Below, piece after piece: positions 24,159 to 33,238 of a DNA stretch of 64,000 nucleotides; the first letter of the stretch is position 1, and each line of letters starts with the position of its first letter. The DNA comes from Endozoicomonas sp. SCSIO W0465 (GTDB lineage Bacteria; Pseudomonadota; Gammaproteobacteria; Pseudomonadales; Endozoicomonadaceae): assembly GCF_023716865.1 (NCBI RefSeq), contig NZ_CP092417.1, positions 3,822,001-3,886,000 on the forward strand. Reading direction: 5' to 3'. Under the pieces are notes generated by a model. The model saw nothing but the letters and a program-made list of their open reading frames with translations. It searched no databases and was not told the DNA's origin. The position numbers were made by a program, and so were the translations under genes.

Positions 24159-25738
24159 AAGAAACATCCGATGAGATTAATTGTTACAAAATAAAATATA
24201 ATAAAATAAACAATATAAACGTTTTAATATCAGGTGAGTTTTCATACACTCCTTTGGGGAGACACACTTTATCATTTCTGCATACACTTAAAAACGATTC
24301 ATCTATTAATATTTTCTTGGATGTGATAGTGCATGAGTCTGCTGAAAATGATTATTTAACTTTGATGAATAATCGTGAATTCAAACCTGCTAACAGCAAA
24401 GATTTTTATTTTCAGTATGATTTTGTGTTTTATACACACATAATTCCAAATAACTATGATGTATGCCAGTATACACGACTAAATTTTTCAAAAAGGAATG
24501 GACATATCCGAGGTTACTATTGCGTTTATGATGGCACAATCCCACCTTTGCACTGGATTGACTTCATAAATAATAAATTCGATATATGCCTGACTCCATC
24601 AAGATTTATTGCCCAATCATTAATCTACTATGGCGTTAAAATATGCTGTTTTGGACTTCACTGCTTAGTTATAAATGAAGATTACCTATTATACTCTAAG
24701 AAAATCAACAACCGTGTATTTAAATTTGGTTTTATCGGAACTGTGGACTTTAAAAAAGATGTACCACTTTTGATTAATGCATTTTCTAATGAATTTAAAT
24801 CAAATGAAGATATCGAGCTACATCTTCATCTAACAGGAATACCAGATTCATTAATGCGTAGAGAGATAAAATCCGCTATAGCTAATTCGAAGAAATCAAA
24901 ATCATGTATCACCATAACTGAAGGCCATCTTCCACAAAATGAAATAGAAGATATTTTCAAATCATTTGATGCTTATGTATTCCCACAAAAAATTACAGGA
25001 TATTTTACTACAATAGCTGAAGCGCTTAGTATAGGGTTACCAGTGGTAACATCATCAATCCCACCTCTTCTTGAAATTCTTGATTATATAGACACTAAAA
25101 ATAATATATTTTGGGTTGATAGCAAGAATTTTGCGCCTTCATTCCATAGTTTCTCTCATTATATGTTATTAGGAGCTTGTTTTGAGTCTTTGCAAACAGA
25201 CTTACAGAAAACATTAAGAAATGTTTTTAACAATCGAAATTATCTTTTAAACGATAAATTAGTTCAAAAAAGAAAAAAAGCAGGAAAAAAACTATCTGAA
25301 AGTCAGCTATCTTCTGTGTGGATAAAATTAATAAAACCAGAATCAATTGGAGTCACTATTTCCTATTTTGATTTATACAATAACATACTATTCTTAAATC
25401 AAACTTTATTTGACAAGTATAAAAAGATTTATCCCACAATAGAAATCAATGATTGTCTTGTTACTAGAAGAGCCAAGGAAAATTCATTTTGGTATTTGAA
25501 TACTAAAGAACATGACTTAATTGAGAAAATATCTAAATATCATCAATCCCTAATACTCTCTATGATTAATGATTCGAAACATAATAATTTCTATGAGCGA
25601 TCAATAGAGAGAGAGCTTCTATCTATTATAAAACGTTTCTTGTTTTTAATTTGCAAACTATTATCATCAAAAAAAAACATCGAAACACTCTCTAAAAAAA
25701 TATTCAAAAGACTGAAGCTTTTTATTGCATTAAACTAA
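24155..25738 (+). CDS. Glycosyltransferase, GT4-like, with C-terminal extension
   Basis: This 527-residue protein has a GT-B C-terminal core: KFGFIGTVDFKKDVPLLINAF, then LHLTGIP, EGHLPQNEIEDIFKSFDAYVFPQ, and GYFTTIAEALSIGLPVVTSSIPPLLEIL with the conserved Glu of GT4 donors. About 150 residues follow with no recognised fold, rich in Lys and Asn and ending in a hydrophobic or basic segment that may contact the membrane. The substrate is unknown. The gene is strongly AT-rich. Confidence 0.8.
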   Translation: MKETSDEINCYKIKYNKINNINVLISGEFSYTPLGRHTLSFLHTLKNDSSINIFLDVIVHESAENDYLTLMNNREFKPANSKDFYFQYDFVFYTHIIPNNYDVCQYTRLNFSKRNGHIRGYYCVYDGTIPPLHWIDFINNKFDICLTPSRFIAQSLIYYGVKICCFGLHCLVINEDYLLYSKKINNRVFKFGFIGTVDFKKDVPLLINAFSNEFKSNEDIELHLHLTGIPDSLMRREIKSAIANSKKSKSCITITEGHLPQNEIEDIFKSFDAYVFPQKITGYFTTIAEALSIGLPVVTSSIPPLLEILDYIDTKNNIFWVDSKNFAPSFHSFSHYMLLGACFESLQTDLQKTLRNVFNNRNYLLNDKLVQKRKKAGKKLSESQLSSVWIKLIKPESIGVTISYFDLYNNILFLNQTLFDKYKKIYPTIEINDCLVTRRAKENSFWYLNTKEHDLIEKISKYHQSLILSMINDSKHNNFYERSIERELLSIIKRFLFLICKLLSSKKNIETLSKKIFKRLKLFIALN

Positions 25739-25809
25739 GAACAACCTCTTATCAATAATCTACAAATACACTCGTATACTGATTTTTTTATATAAGGTAT
25801 AAATTGAAA

Positions 25810-26766
25810 ATGATGATTAAAAATAGGAAGATATTATTAACTGGATCAAACGGTTTAGTTGGCTATAACTTATTAAACTTACTAAGTAATAACGGATGGA
25901 AAAATATTGTCCCGATTGAAAGATCTCAGTGCGATTTGACAAAGCAAAAAGAAACATTAGAGCTGTTCCAATACCATAAGCCTGAATATATATTCCATTG
26001 TGCAGCAAAAGTCTATGGCATCATGGGCAATATGTGTAACAAAGCTCAGTCATTTTATGAAAATATTATGATTAACACCAATGTTATTCAGGGAGCACAT
26101 TTGGCTGGTACTAAAAAGATAACCGTTATGGGAACTGGTTGTGTCTACCCTTATCCATCTCCTTCACTTCTATTAAAGGAAGATATGATTTTCAACGGAC
26201 GCCCTCACGAAAGTGAAAACAGTTATGCCCAGGCCAAGCGGGCAATGCTTGCCATGTGTGAAGCTTATCAAGAGAGTTATGATCTGGATTGGGCATACGT
26301 GGTTTCCTGTAATTTGTTTGGCCCCAATGACAGATTTGATACAGAATTTGGTCACGTTATACCTTCTCTTATTAAAAAATTCTACGACGCGAAAATACAA
26401 GGTAAGTGTGTTGATGTTTGGGGTGACGGTAGTGCTAAACGTGACTTCCTTTACGTAAAAGACGCAGCCAGGGCTACCATTGATATAATGCAGAATCTTT
26501 CAGGTCCGGTTAATATTGGCAGTGGTTCTGTATACTCAATTAAACAAATTGTTGAATACATTGCTGATATTGCAAACATGAAGAATTCTTATCAATGGGA
26601 CAGGAAAAAACCCAGCGGACAAGATTATAGAAGCTATAACTTGTCAAAACTAGATAGTATTGGTTTTAAGCCAAAATGGAGTCTAAGGAAAGCTCTCGAA
26701 GAAACATGGGATTGGTATTGTGAAAACCAGGATCTTGCCAGAAAAAACTCGACTTTAGAGTTTTAA
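25810..26766 (+). CDS. GDP-L-fucose-synthase-like epimerase/reductase; C-terminus altered by an IS
   Basis: This extended SDR has TGSNGLVGYNLL, HCAAKVYGIMGNM, GTGCVYP and YAQAK (Tyr141, Lys145), all hallmarks of GDP-fucose synthase (WcaG/Fcl) and of the DmhB/MlghC-type GDP-deoxyheptose enzymes. It acts on a GDP-4-keto-6-deoxy sugar. IS4-A copy 2 is inserted in the last codons: the original end reads ...DLARKN-stop once the IS is removed. The present frame enters the IS and adds STLEF before a stop. Function is probably kept. An upstream in-frame TTG lies at 25804. Confidence 0.85.
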   Translation: MMIKNRKILLTGSNGLVGYNLLNLLSNNGWKNIVPIERSQCDLTKQKETLELFQYHKPEYIFHCAAKVYGIMGNMCNKAQSFYENIMINTNVIQGAHLAGTKKITVMGTGCVYPYPSPSLLLKEDMIFNGRPHESENSYAQAKRAMLAMCEAYQESYDLDWAYVVSCNLFGPNDRFDTEFGHVIPSLIKKFYDAKIQGKCVDVWGDGSAKRDFLYVKDAARATIDIMQNLSGPVNIGSGSVYSIKQIVEYIADIANMKNSYQWDRKKPSGQDYRSYNLSKLDSIGFKPKWSLRKALEETWDWYCENQDLARKNSTLEF

Positions 26767-28274
26767 GAGCACAATAGTTCCGGCGCATAATCTGCTAAAA
26801 GCAACCATCCCCAATGACGAAATTCGAGATGGTTGCCATGCTCACTTCAGATCATCAAGTAATCCTCAGGGAGCTCGCTTCATATACAACCTTTCTTGCT
26901 GGAGCGCTATCATCAACTGCAGTACCAACGTTCTGCGAACTGCTGTTCGGTTGCATGCTTTCAGCCGACGGCTTTGTTACACAGGCGTTGTTAACAATTG
27001 ATTTTCATTGTGTGTGGAGCAGCTACCACCACTGGCTATCTCAGGGCAAGTGGCAATGGAAGAACTTGGCACGCCACTTGATCCGTCTGGTCTGCTCCAA
27101 AGCTCCTGAGAATCAACCTGTGGTCCTGGGGCTTGATGACTGGGTAATCGAACGGTTTTCCGACAAAGCCCCTGCTTGTCGTACACATCATCAACACAGC
27201 AAGAAACGCAATCGGCCGACGTACATCTGGGGGCAGTGTTGGGTTTCCCTGGCCATCATATTTGAGCGGGCTGCAGATGAAGTATTTACCGCCATACCGG
27301 TGATCTCATTTCCGACACCAGCTTCAGGTAACACCAGCAAACTGAAAATTGCCGTGGCCATGCTCAGGGTGGTACGCAATGAAGTGAAGGATCGAGTGCT
27401 ACGCCTGCTAACCGATTGCTGGTATATGAACTGGACACTGATAAAGCCAGCTCTGGAAATGAACATAGAAGTTGTTGGTCAGATACCTTCAAATCGGGCC
27501 CTCTATGCTTTGCCGCCAGCACCCACCGTAAAGAAGCGAGGGCGCCCAAAAAAGTACGGCATCAAGATGACGACAGAACAGGTTAAGAAACTGCCGGAAG
27601 AAAAAGCAACAGTATGGATGTACGGCAAATTTCGCAAAATACGTTATCGTACCCTGATCTGTCGCGCCAGATTCCTTAAAGGTCGTGAAGTACGCGTCGT
27701 CTGGAGTCGCTTTGAAAATGACAAAGGTCTGACCGAAAGCAGAATATTCATCTCGACCAATCCGGAACTTGAGGGACTGGAGGTGCTTCGTGCCTATTCC
27801 CGGAGATGGCCGGTAGAGCCAATGTTTCACCAACTCAAACATGCTTTTGGCTGTTGCCATTTATGGCAGCAGAAATTGCGAACACTGCTTCGATGGATGC
27901 ATTTGAAAATGGCAGGCTATGCATTATTGCAGTTATTAACCGTTTGTAAAAATCAGGCATGTCTGAATATTTCTCGGATACCCTGGAGAAGCCCGGATAC
28001 AACCACTGCAGGCATGATGAAAATTGCTCTTTCAGGAATTATTCCGAGGTTCTCTATTCGCAAGGGCTGGAACAGATATAAGCAAAAATATGAGTTCAAT
28101 TTTCGCGATCTGATCGACCAGTTAATACCGGATAATTCAGAAGCAGCATAACTAAAGGCTTTTAGGCAAAAAACGGAAGTAATAACGAACTTGGAAAAAC
28201 AGTTCACTGATTTCGGCTTGCTTCACTATAAAAAGCTGACCGAATTATCGTTTTATACAGACTCTAAAGTCGAG
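26748..28274 (+). mobile_element. IS4-A element, copy 2 (intact)
   Basis: This 1527-bp element has the same CTCGACTTTAGAGT termini. The target duplication CAGAAAAAA (9 bp) lies at 26739-26747 and 28275-28283; the A run may explain why it is one base longer than at copy 1. It is inserted at the 3' end of the epimerase gene within the glycan cluster, in the same orientation as the operon. Confidence 0.95.
26814..28151 (+). CDS. IS4-family transposase (IS4-A, intact)
   Basis: This 445-residue DDE transposase has the IS4 YREK signature YSRRWPVEPMFHQLK (Y-x2-R-x3-E-x6-K), an upstream LGLDDWVIERFSDKAP and a basic KKRGRPKKYG insertion segment. It is identical by eye to copy 3 at 49763 and, apart from one lost base, to copy 1. 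Near-identity indicates recent spread. Confidence 0.93.
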   Translation: MTKFEMVAMLTSDHQVILRELASYTTFLAGALSSTAVPTFCELLFGCMLSADGFVTQALLTIDFHCVWSSYHHWLSQGKWQWKNLARHLIRLVCSKAPENQPVVLGLDDWVIERFSDKAPACRTHHQHSKKRNRPTYIWGQCWVSLAIIFERAADEVFTAIPVISFPTPASGNTSKLKIAVAMLRVVRNEVKDRVLRLLTDCWYMNWTLIKPALEMNIEVVGQIPSNRALYALPPAPTVKKRGRPKKYGIKMTTEQVKKLPEEKATVWMYGKFRKIRYRTLICRARFLKGREVRVVWSRFENDKGLTESRIFISTNPELEGLEVLRAYSRRWPVEPMFHQLKHAFGCCHLWQQKLRTLLRWMHLKMAGYALLQLLTVCKNQACLNISRIPWRSPDTTTAGMMKIALSGIIPRFSIRKGWNRYKQKYEFNFRDLIDQLIPDNSEAA

Positions 28275-28414
28275 CAGAAAAAACTAAATAAGTTCAATTA
28301 TAAACTACATCAACTATTTGCTTTTTTATTGACTTAAAATCTTTCAATTCTTTTATTTGCGCTGTGTCAGGCCCTCCGTGTCAGGATAGCTGTTCCCGAA
28401 AGGGTAATATCGAT

Positions 28415-29455
28415 ATGACCAAATTAGTAAGATCCCGAGCACCGTTAAGATTAGGCATCGCTGGAGGTGGAACAGATGTAAGCCCCTATGCTGATGTTCA
28501 TACCGGTTATATTCTAAATGCCACTATAGAACGTTATGCCTACTGCACCATTGAAGAAATAGAAGACAGTAATATTAATTTTGTTGCAACGGATCGAGCT
28601 ATTGATGTATCAATACCGCGAGATCTTTTTCCATTTCCAATGGATGGTACCCTGAATTTACATAAAGCGGTATATAATCGTACGATTGGTGAATTCAATA
28701 ACAACCAGCCCATTACTGTAAAGGTTACTACCTACTGCGATGCCCCTGTTGGCTCCGGTCTCGGCGCTTCATCAACTTTGGTGGTTGCCATGATCAAGTG
28801 TTTTGATGAGTATTTTGGTACCGGCCTTGATGACTATCAGATCGCTCATCTGGCCTTTTCCATAGAACGGGGAGATTGTAATTTACATGGGGGCAGGCAA
28901 GATCAATATTCAGCCACTTTTGGTGGTTTTAATTTTATGGAGTTTTATGCAGATAACCGGGTGCTGGTTAATCCGTTACGGATCAAAGAGTGGATTGTTT
29001 GTGAGCTTGAGGCATCACTGATCCTGTACTACACCGGCCAGTCCAGATTAAGCGGTTCGATTATTGATCAACAGGTTGAGAAGATCCAGAATGGTGAAAC
29101 CAAGTCCATTGAGGCCATGCACAGTATCAAAGAATCTGCGCTAACCATGAAGGAAGCCTTGCTCAAAGGTGATTTCAATCAGTTTGTAGACCATTTGAAT
29201 TTAAGCTGGGAGAGCAAGAAACAAACGGCTCAGTCTATATCAAATCCGATGATTGATTCCGTATTTCAGTCAGCCATGGAAGCCGGTGCCCTGGGTGGAA
29301 AAATTTCCGGTGCAGGAGGGGGAGGTTTTATGATGCTCTTTGTCAAACCTGAGCGTAAAAATGCGGTGGTTGAGGTGTTAAAAGAAAATGGTGGCTGGAC
29401 CAGTAACTGCCAGTTCTGTTATGAAGGCTCTCAATGCTGGACGATTAACCAATGA
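28415..29455 (+). CDS. hddA: D-glycero-alpha-D-manno-heptose 7-phosphate kinase
   Basis: From ATG 28415 the protein has 346 residues. It is a GHMP kinase: RAPLRLGIAGGGTDVSPYAD near the N-terminus, the ATP loop PVGSGLGASSTLVVA, and SGAGGGGFMMLF near the C-terminus. HddA phosphorylates D-glycero-D-manno-heptose 7-phosphate at C1 (alpha) in GDP-heptose synthesis. The neighbouring gmhA and hddC, each overlapping by 4 bp, make the assignment firm. IS4-A copy 2 separates it from the upstream half of the cluster. Confidence 0.9.
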   Translation: MTKLVRSRAPLRLGIAGGGTDVSPYADVHTGYILNATIERYAYCTIEEIEDSNINFVATDRAIDVSIPRDLFPFPMDGTLNLHKAVYNRTIGEFNNNQPITVKVTTYCDAPVGSGLGASSTLVVAMIKCFDEYFGTGLDDYQIAHLAFSIERGDCNLHGGRQDQYSATFGGFNFMEFYADNRVLVNPLRIKEWIVCELEASLILYYTGQSRLSGSIIDQQVEKIQNGETKSIEAMHSIKESALTMKEALLKGDFNQFVDHLNLSWESKKQTAQSISNPMIDSVFQSAMEAGALGGKISGAGGGGFMMLFVKPERKNAVVEVLKENGGWTSNCQFCYEGSQCWTINQ

Positions 29456-30051
29456 GTATTGATTACATTTCACAGAGCCTTGCCCAACATTATTCCCTGA
29501 TTGCTCAAATACAGGATGATGAAGTGCTTATTCAGGCACTAAACCTGGCAGTGGGTAAAATCATTCATTGTTTTGAGCATAATGGAAAAGTGATGTTTGC
29601 AGGAAATGGCGGCAGTGCCGCCGATGCACAACATATGTCTGCTGAATTTGTATCACGTTTTATGTTCAACCGCCCTGGCCTACCTTCCATTGCATTAACC
29701 ACAGATACTTCTGCGTTAACCGCTATTGGCAATGATTATGGGTTTGAAGTTATTTTCTCACGTCAAATTGAAGCCGTTGGTAACCCGGGTGATGTACTTA
29801 TAGCCTATTCCACCTCTGGAACATCCCCCAATATTTTACAAGCCCTGGATGTTGCCCGCGCTCGAGATATCTTTTGTATCGGCCTTACGGGAATAAAGCC
29901 TGAAAGTAAGGCAATGGTTGAACGGTGTGATATTACTTTACGAGTCCCTCATGATTCGACTCCCCGTATTCAGGAGGGACATCTACTATTAGGTCATATT
30001 TTATGTGGCGCTGTGGAAGCTAAGATGTTTGATAAAGATAAATCGTTATGA
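29452..30051 (+). CDS. gmhA: Phosphoheptose (sedoheptulose 7-phosphate) isomerase
   Basis: This 199-residue single SIS-domain protein has FAGNGGSAADAQHMSAEF and STSGTSPNILQAL, the phosphosugar-binding loops, and RIQEGHLLLGHILCGAVE, which carries metal ligands typical of GmhA. It makes D-glycero-D-manno-heptose 7-phosphate from sedoheptulose 7-phosphate. It is the second gene of the hddA-gmhA-hddC overlap chain. Confidence 0.92.
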   Translation: MSIDYISQSLAQHYSLIAQIQDDEVLIQALNLAVGKIIHCFEHNGKVMFAGNGGSAADAQHMSAEFVSRFMFNRPGLPSIALTTDTSALTAIGNDYGFEVIFSRQIEAVGNPGDVLIAYSTSGTSPNILQALDVARARDIFCIGLTGIKPESKAMVERCDITLRVPHDSTPRIQEGHLLLGHILCGAVEAKMFDKDKSL

Positions 30052-30761
30052 TTTCTGAAGCTATTATATTAGCTGGGGGTTTAGGCACCCGTTTACGATC
30101 AGAGATTGGGGATATTCCAAAGCCAATGGCTCCCATTTCTGGTAAGCCATTTCTTGAAATTTTGATCCATGCCCTTGAGTCTGAGGGAATTCAGCATATT
30201 ATCTTATCTTTAGGGTACAGGGCCCAGGCTATCATTGATTATTTTCAAAACAAGAAATTTTCCCCATCACTCTCTTTCGTTGTTGAAGATAAAATATTAG
30301 GTACTGGTGGCGCCATTAAGCTTGCTACCCAAAAAATGTCTACAGATTATGCATTGGTGATGAATGGTGACAGTTTTCTTGATATGGATGTAGATGCCGC
30401 CTCTCTGTTCTTTGATAAATATAAAGCACCCGTTATCTTTGGTTATGATGTAGATAATACTCACCGCTATGGTCGTATTGAGTATGAAGGTTCCCTGATA
30501 ACAAAAATTACCGAAAAAGGCAAAACTGGCCTTGGAACAATCAGTGCGGGTGTTTACATATTACCTAAAAGAATGCTGGATCGATTTCCTCCTGATAATG
30601 CGTTTTCTATTGAGTATGATGTTTTTAGCACTTTAAGTAGAGAAGATAATTTTCGCCTGTTCCATTCACAGCAATATTTTATTGATATTGGTACACCTGA
30701 ATCCTATAAACTGGCACAAGTTGAACTTAAGAATCATTTCCCACATCTATTTAAAACCTGA
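30048..30761 (+). CDS. hddC: D-glycero-alpha-D-manno-heptose 1-phosphate guanylyltransferase
   Basis: This 237-residue nucleotidyltransferase has LAGGLGTRLRSEIGDIPKPM (nucleotide loop), VEDKILGTGGAIKLA and MNGDSFLDMD (metal Asp). With hddA and gmhA it makes GDP-D-glycero-alpha-D-manno-heptose. The intervening phosphatase GmhB is not encoded in this cluster and is presumably supplied by the chromosomal lipid-A-core pathway. Confidence 0.88.
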   Translation: MISEAIILAGGLGTRLRSEIGDIPKPMAPISGKPFLEILIHALESEGIQHIILSLGYRAQAIIDYFQNKKFSPSLSFVVEDKILGTGGAIKLATQKMSTDYALVMNGDSFLDMDVDAASLFFDKYKAPVIFGYDVDNTHRYGRIEYEGSLITKITEKGKTGLGTISAGVYILPKRMLDRFPPDNAFSIEYDVFSTLSREDNFRLFHSQQYFIDIGTPESYKLAQVELKNHFPHLFKT

Positions 30762-30785
30762 ATTTCAGTTTTCGATGTAGCGGTT

Positions 30786-31895
30786 ATGAATGTATTACAT
30801 TTTTTTAAAACCTATTACCCTGATAGTTATGGTGGAGTTGAAAATCTGATCTTTCAGTTGGCGGAGAATGGGCTTAAGCAGGGTGTTCAATCCGAGGTAT
30901 TGTCATTAAGTTCAAATGGATGTGCAAGAAATCAGAGAGTTAATAACCATCTGGTACATCGCTCTAATCTTGACTTTTACCTGGCGTCGACGGGTTTTTC
31001 ATACTCAGTCTTCAGTGACTTCAGAGAGCTTGCTGATAATGCTGATATTATTCACTATCATTTTCCCTGGCCATTTATGGATGTTGTTCACTTTGTTAAC
31101 AGGATAAAAAAACCGACCGTAGTTACCTATCATTCCGATATTGTGAAACAAAAATATCTTTATTTTTTCTATAAACCATTAATGTACTTCTTTCTCAAGA
31201 GTGTTGATCGAGTCATCGCTACCTCTTCAAATTACTTAAATACCAGCTGCGTACTGAAAAATATAAAAAAGAAAGTTGATGTTATTCCGGTAGGCATAGA
31301 TGATCATGCTGCAATTCCTGCATCAAATCTCCTAAAACTCAAGTGGCAACAAACTATCACCTCCCCTTTTTTCCTTTTTATTGGCTCCTTCCGATATTAC
31401 AAAGGCCTCCATATTCTTTTGGAATCTATGAAAGGTGTTGATTTACCTGTTGTTCTTGTTGGCATTGGTTCCCTTGAAAAGGAACTGAAGATACAAGCAC
31501 AGCAGCTAAACCTGAAAAACATCTATTTTTTGGGTGCTTTGCCTGATGAAGATAAATGTGCCTTGTTAGAATTATGCTTAAGCGTTGTATTCCCCTCTCA
31601 TCTTAGGTCAGAGGCTTTCGGCATCACCCTGGTTGAAGGTGCTATGTATGGCAAGCCTCTTATCTCCAGTGAAATCGGCACAGGTACTACTTATATCAAT
31701 GTTGATCATGAGACAGGCCTGGTCGTTCCTCCCTCTAATCCCACCGCCTTAAAAGCGGCAATGCTCACTCTCTGGAATAATCCAGTTCTGGCTTTTCAGC
31801 TTGGTAGAAACGCCAGAGTTCGTTATGAAAAGCTGTTTACTGTCGACCGGATGGTAAAGCAATACGCACATATATATTATTCGCTGTTATCTTAA
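30786..31895 (+). CDS. Glycosyltransferase, GT4 family
   Basis: This 369-residue GT-B enzyme has an N-terminal HFFKTYYPDSYGGVENLIFQLAENGLKQG and a C-terminal FLFIGSFRYYKGLHILLESMK, FLGALPDEDKCALLELC, and SEAFGITLVEGAMYGKPLISSEIGTGT, in which the conserved Glu pair of GT4 retaining enzymes is clear. It may add heptose or mannose from GDP donors made by its neighbours; this is inferred from context. It is the last gene of the glycan cluster, 24 bp after hddC. Confidence 0.85.
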   Translation: MNVLHFFKTYYPDSYGGVENLIFQLAENGLKQGVQSEVLSLSSNGCARNQRVNNHLVHRSNLDFYLASTGFSYSVFSDFRELADNADIIHYHFPWPFMDVVHFVNRIKKPTVVTYHSDIVKQKYLYFFYKPLMYFFLKSVDRVIATSSNYLNTSCVLKNIKKKVDVIPVGIDDHAAIPASNLLKLKWQQTITSPFFLFIGSFRYYKGLHILLESMKGVDLPVVLVGIGSLEKELKIQAQQLNLKNIYFLGALPDEDKCALLELCLSVVFPSHLRSEAFGITLVEGAMYGKPLISSEIGTGTTYINVDHETGLVVPPSNPTALKAAMLTLWNNPVLAFQLGRNARVRYEKLFTVDRMVKQYAHIYYSLLS

Positions 31896-31916
31896 AAAAT
31901 TACCAGAAACTCGGAG

Positions 31917-32031
31917 TGATGAATCTCAGTAGATCTTCAGGTTGTAGCTGCTGGTGTTCTGAAAAAGCCATGCTGAGAGGATAGACGGCTGACCGAAATT
32001 ATCCTGCTTCCAGCGCTTGTTGAGAACTTAC
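31917..32031 (-). mobile_element. IS66-like element A remnant (115 bp)
   Basis: About 115 bp match, with roughly 90% identity by eye, the terminus of the IS66 element at 17500-17612, including the transposase start region and an end of the form TTGAGAACTTAC. The rest of the element is absent. It marks an old insertion at the far side of the glycan cluster. Confidence 0.85.
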
Positions 32032-32182
32032 CCCGTGTCTATGTCTCCGGAAAACTATAACTACTCCACAAACAAAAAAGGGGGCTTTTACAGGTTGGCG
32101 GATGAAAAGTGAGGGGTTGCAACAGAAATAGCCTTCAGAGGAAGATTGATTTGTAAGGATCAAAACTTCTGAAGGATCAGAC

Positions 32183-32396
32183 ATGTCTGCAACCCCATCA
32201 CTTCGTCCTATGTTCGCATTTCCTGGCTGGGTAATCGAGCGAATTGATATTGACTGGAATATCAAACATGCCTTTGTCCATCTCCGTCGGGATGGCCGTA
32301 TACAACACGTCAGATGTAGTAAGTGCGAAACACCTATGGGGCAGATGAAGACAAACGATCGAAGCGTTCAGGATCTGCCACTGGGGACTCTGCGTA
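32183..32396 (+). pseudogene. ISL3 transposase, N-terminal fragment
   Basis: These are the first ~71 residues, with the zinc-finger-like pair VRCSKCETPMGQ and the VQDLPLGTLR segment typical of ISL3 transposases. The frame is cut by the IS21 insertion; it would continue in phase at 36651 (CGT | ATG CAG). The apparent extension to 32467 is read-through into IS21. Confidence 0.85.
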
Positions 32397-32470
32397 TTCT
32401 GGTTAACTTGAACACCTATTCTGTTTCATTTGAACACCCTGAACTCCTTACACATTGCCCAGTGTGATTT

Positions 32471-33226
32471 TTAGACCAGGTGTTCAACTGCGTCCAATTT
32501 TCCAAGCTTTTTGCGCATGGATTCGCCTTTGAGTTCAATCCGGTGGGCATTGTGCATAAGCCGGTCAAGAATGGCGTCGGCCAGAGTTTCATCACCAATG
32601 CTGGCATGCCACTTCCGGGTGGGCAATTGACTGGTAACCAACGTGGAACCTTGCTCGTGCCTGTCATCCATGACTTCCAGCAGATCGTTCCTTTGTTGCT
32701 GCGTCAGTGGTTCCAGGCCCCAGTCGTCCAGAATCAGCAAGTCTACTTTTGCCAGTTGTTTCAACTGCCTGCTGTAGCTGCCATCACCGTGGGCAAGGAT
32801 CAGTTCATCCAGTAGCCTGGACATCCGATAGTACCGGACACTGTAGCCTTTCAGACAAGCCATGTGCCCAAGGGCGCAGGCCAGGTAGCTCTTACCGGAA
32901 CCACAAGGTCCGGTGATCAACAGGTTCCTGTACCGGTCAAGCCAGCCTCCTCCAGACAGGCTGGCCATCTGGTTCTGTTTGAGACCTCTGGGGTGTTCAT
33001 AGTCAATGTCGTGTATCCGGGCAGCCAGTTTAAACCGGGCGCTTCTGAGCAGCCGAGCCAGACGTTTATTGTTTCGCTCTGTTTCTTCCTGCTCAGTAAG
33101 CAACGACAGTCGTTCTTCAAAGCTAAGGCTACTGTAGGTGCCCGGCTGGTCCAGCTGTTGATTGAGGGCATCTGCCATTCCGGTCAGTCGCAGTGACCTA
33201 AGGCGAGCCAGTGTTTCATTGATCAT
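32471..33226 (-). CDS. istB: IS21 transposition helper ATPase IstB
   Basis: This 251-residue AAA+ ATPase has Walker A GPCGSGKSYLA, Walker B LLILDDWGLEPL and TSQLPTRKWHASIGD, as in IstB (DnaC-like). It assembles on DNA and directs IstA to target sites. It lies 12 bp downstream of istA, as usual for the family. It appears intact. Confidence 0.93.
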   Translation of the reverse strand: MINETLARLRSLRLTGMADALNQQLDQPGTYSSLSFEERLSLLTEQEETERNNKRLARLLRSARFKLAARIHDIDYEHPRGLKQNQMASLSGGGWLDRYRNLLITGPCGSGKSYLACALGHMACLKGYSVRYYRMSRLLDELILAHGDGSYSRQLKQLAKVDLLILDDWGLEPLTQQQRNDLLEVMDDRHEQGSTLVTSQLPTRKWHASIGDETLADAILDRLMHNAHRIELKGESMRKKLGKLDAVEHLV

Positions 33227-33238
33227 GTTCGCCTCCGG

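Noticed and set aside
17669..28274. The wzm-epimerase segment as a composite transposon flanked by two IS4-A copies
   Set aside because: Each IS4-A copy has its own target duplication (TTCCTGTA and CAGAAAAAA), so they inserted independently rather than moving together.
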